Under the pieces are notes generated by a model, which saw only the letters and a program-made list of their open reading frames with translations, had not been told where the DNA came from and searched no databases. A stretch of 5,730 nt of DNA, taken from contig JAPUKX010000095.1 in NCBI GenBank assembly GCA_027295435.1, forward strand, positions 1 through 5,730, in the 5' to 3' direction. The position numbers and the translations under genes are program-made. Of the stretch, positions 5,063 to 5,730 are shown piece by piece. This stretch comes from Planctomycetota bacterium (lineage in GTDB: Bacteria > Planctomycetota > Phycisphaerae > Phycisphaerales > SM1A02). Each line of letters starts with the position of its first letter. Position 1 is the stretch's first letter.

Positions 5063-5730
5063 CTATTGTCCCTTCGCGCTGCGAACGTTCTCAACCGCGT
5101 TGAACGTTTCGGAGTTGCGGCGCTTTCTTCCCATCCACCGCCACACAAGTAGACCGGCCAGCGGAAGGATCAACAGCCACGACCGGCCGTGAATGAACCC
5201 CAGTTCATAGAGCGGCAGGGCGAGCAGCACCGCGGCCCCATACGCCATCACGTTTCGCCGCGACAACTGCATCGGCCGGCCCGGGCCTAGAAACAGCAAC
5301 ACGTACGCAGGAAAGATCAGACTGTAGAACGCGAGGAACCGCAGATATATCCCTTCGCCCGCAAGCCTCCCATCGCCGCCGGCCGTACTTGCAAACGAAA
5401 GCACCGCCAGCGCTATCAGAGCGAACATGATTGCCAAGTGTCTGAAGCGTTGATGGCTGCCCGGCGCCTGGCGAAGCTCTCGCAGGTGCGCCGCGATGGT
5501 GAAGGTCGATTGGCCGAGCACATATCCCATGACCAGCGCGGTCAGCGCTGATGCGAACGCATATGCACAGGTGAATAGCATCAGCACGCCAAAGCTCAGG
5601 CCGAAGATGGCGAATGAGTGACGGCTCGGCGACTCCCGTAGCGCGCGGTGGAACGTCGAATCCAGGTACGGGCAGAACAGGAAACCAAACACGATGGTCG
5701 GCGTCATCCAAGCGAGTTTGCCCGGATCGC
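5063..5730 (-). CDS. Multi-pass membrane protein of unknown function (probably partial, runs off right edge)
   Basis: The frame ends at TAG (5063-5065). An ATG at 5707 would give 214 residues, but the frame stays open to the window edge, encoding DPGKLAW directly before that Met with no stop. I therefore think the real start lies outside. Numbering from that Met, hydrophobic segments likely to span the membrane are at about 32-53, 54-70 (weaker), 91-107, 120-141, 152-171 and 176-191, with a further hydrophobic stretch at 3-15 leading into FCPYLDSTFHRA. Basic residues cluster between segments (HLRELRQ, SHQRFRH, RKRR). The tail after the last segment is short, charged and probably cytoplasmic. 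I do not recognise the family; the pattern is not one of the standard Sec components (SecY, SecD/F, YidC), so no export link is claimed. It converges on secA with 70 bases between stops. Confidence 0.7.
   Translation of the reverse strand, partial: DPGKLAWMTPTIVFGFLFCPYLDSTFHRALRESPSRHSFAIFGLSFGVLMLFTCAYAFASALTALVMGYVLGQSTFTIAAHLRELRQAPGSHQRFRHLAIMFALIALAVLSFASTAGGDGRLAGEGIYLRFLAFYSLIFPAYVLLFLGPGRPMQLSRRNVMAYGAAVLLALPLYELGFIHGRSWLLILPLAGLLVWRWMGRKRRNSETFNAVENVRSAKGQ
5084..5108. other. Inverted repeat in the 3' end of the membrane protein gene
   Basis: TCAAC (5091-5095) and GTTGA (5099-5103) pair around a CGC loop, extended by AACGT (5084-5088) with ACGTT (5104-5108) across a two-base bulge. 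On the plus strand it is followed by TTTC, so it might end secA read-through transcripts, but the T-run is short. It also lies within coding sequence of the opposite gene. Confidence 0.25.

Noticed and set aside
4693..5148. A 151-codon minus-strand frame over the SecA linker and the gene end.
   Set aside because: Low-complexity Gly/Arg/Ala translation, antisense to the SecA linker and zinc motif.
5205..5711. A 168-codon minus-strand frame overlapping the membrane protein gene.
   Set aside because: The frame ending at 5063 gives well-defined hydrophobic segments and basic loops; this alternative gives an Arg/Pro-rich translation without domain signals.
1..5730. Searched for CRISPR arrays, insertion sequences, attachment sites and rRNA or tRNA genes.
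   Set aside because: No spaced repeats, terminal inverted repeats, transposase-like frames or RNA gene signatures were seen.

Overview
The window is GC-rich and carries one complete large gene, a complete small gene, and two genes cut by the window edges. The main gene is an unusually long SecA (1365 residues against about 900 in Escherichia coli). It keeps all SecA motor motifs and the C-terminal zinc motif, but holds extra blocks in both nucleotide-binding domains, the preprotein-crosslinking domain and the helical wing region. Very long SecA proteins of this layout are what I associate with Planctomycetota, particularly Phycisphaerae-like lineages. That assignment is inference from protein style, not a database result.

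Layout from left to right. Bases 1-314 (minus strand) are the N-terminus of a metal-transporting P1B-type ATPase with an intact GMHCASC metal-binding motif; the rest lies off the left edge. Bases 315-427 are a divergent intergenic region with a possible promoter reading right. Bases 428-790 (plus) encode a 120-residue protein of unknown function with a signal-like hydrophobic N-terminus and a C-terminus ending in three prolines just before the stop. Bases 791-894 are a short gap with an inverted repeat and the secA ribosome binding site. Bases 895-4992 are secA. Bases 4993-5062 separate secA from a convergent gene and contain a strong hairpin and a short direct repeat. From 5063 to the right edge (minus) lies a multi-pass membrane protein of unknown family, probably continuing beyond the window.

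The two most interesting points concern secA. First, the small gene just upstream looks secreted or membrane-inserted, ends in Pro-Pro-Pro, and its last codons form one arm of an inverted repeat. This resembles in outline the SecM-secA arrangement of gammaproteobacteria, where a stalled export-monitoring peptide controls secA. The parallel is a hypothesis only. Second, the extra mass in the SecA helical wing region appears to be built from repeated units marked by tryptophans at residues 973, 1031, 1100 and 1158, suggesting internal duplication of the wing module. No functional link between the flanking genes and secA is evident.
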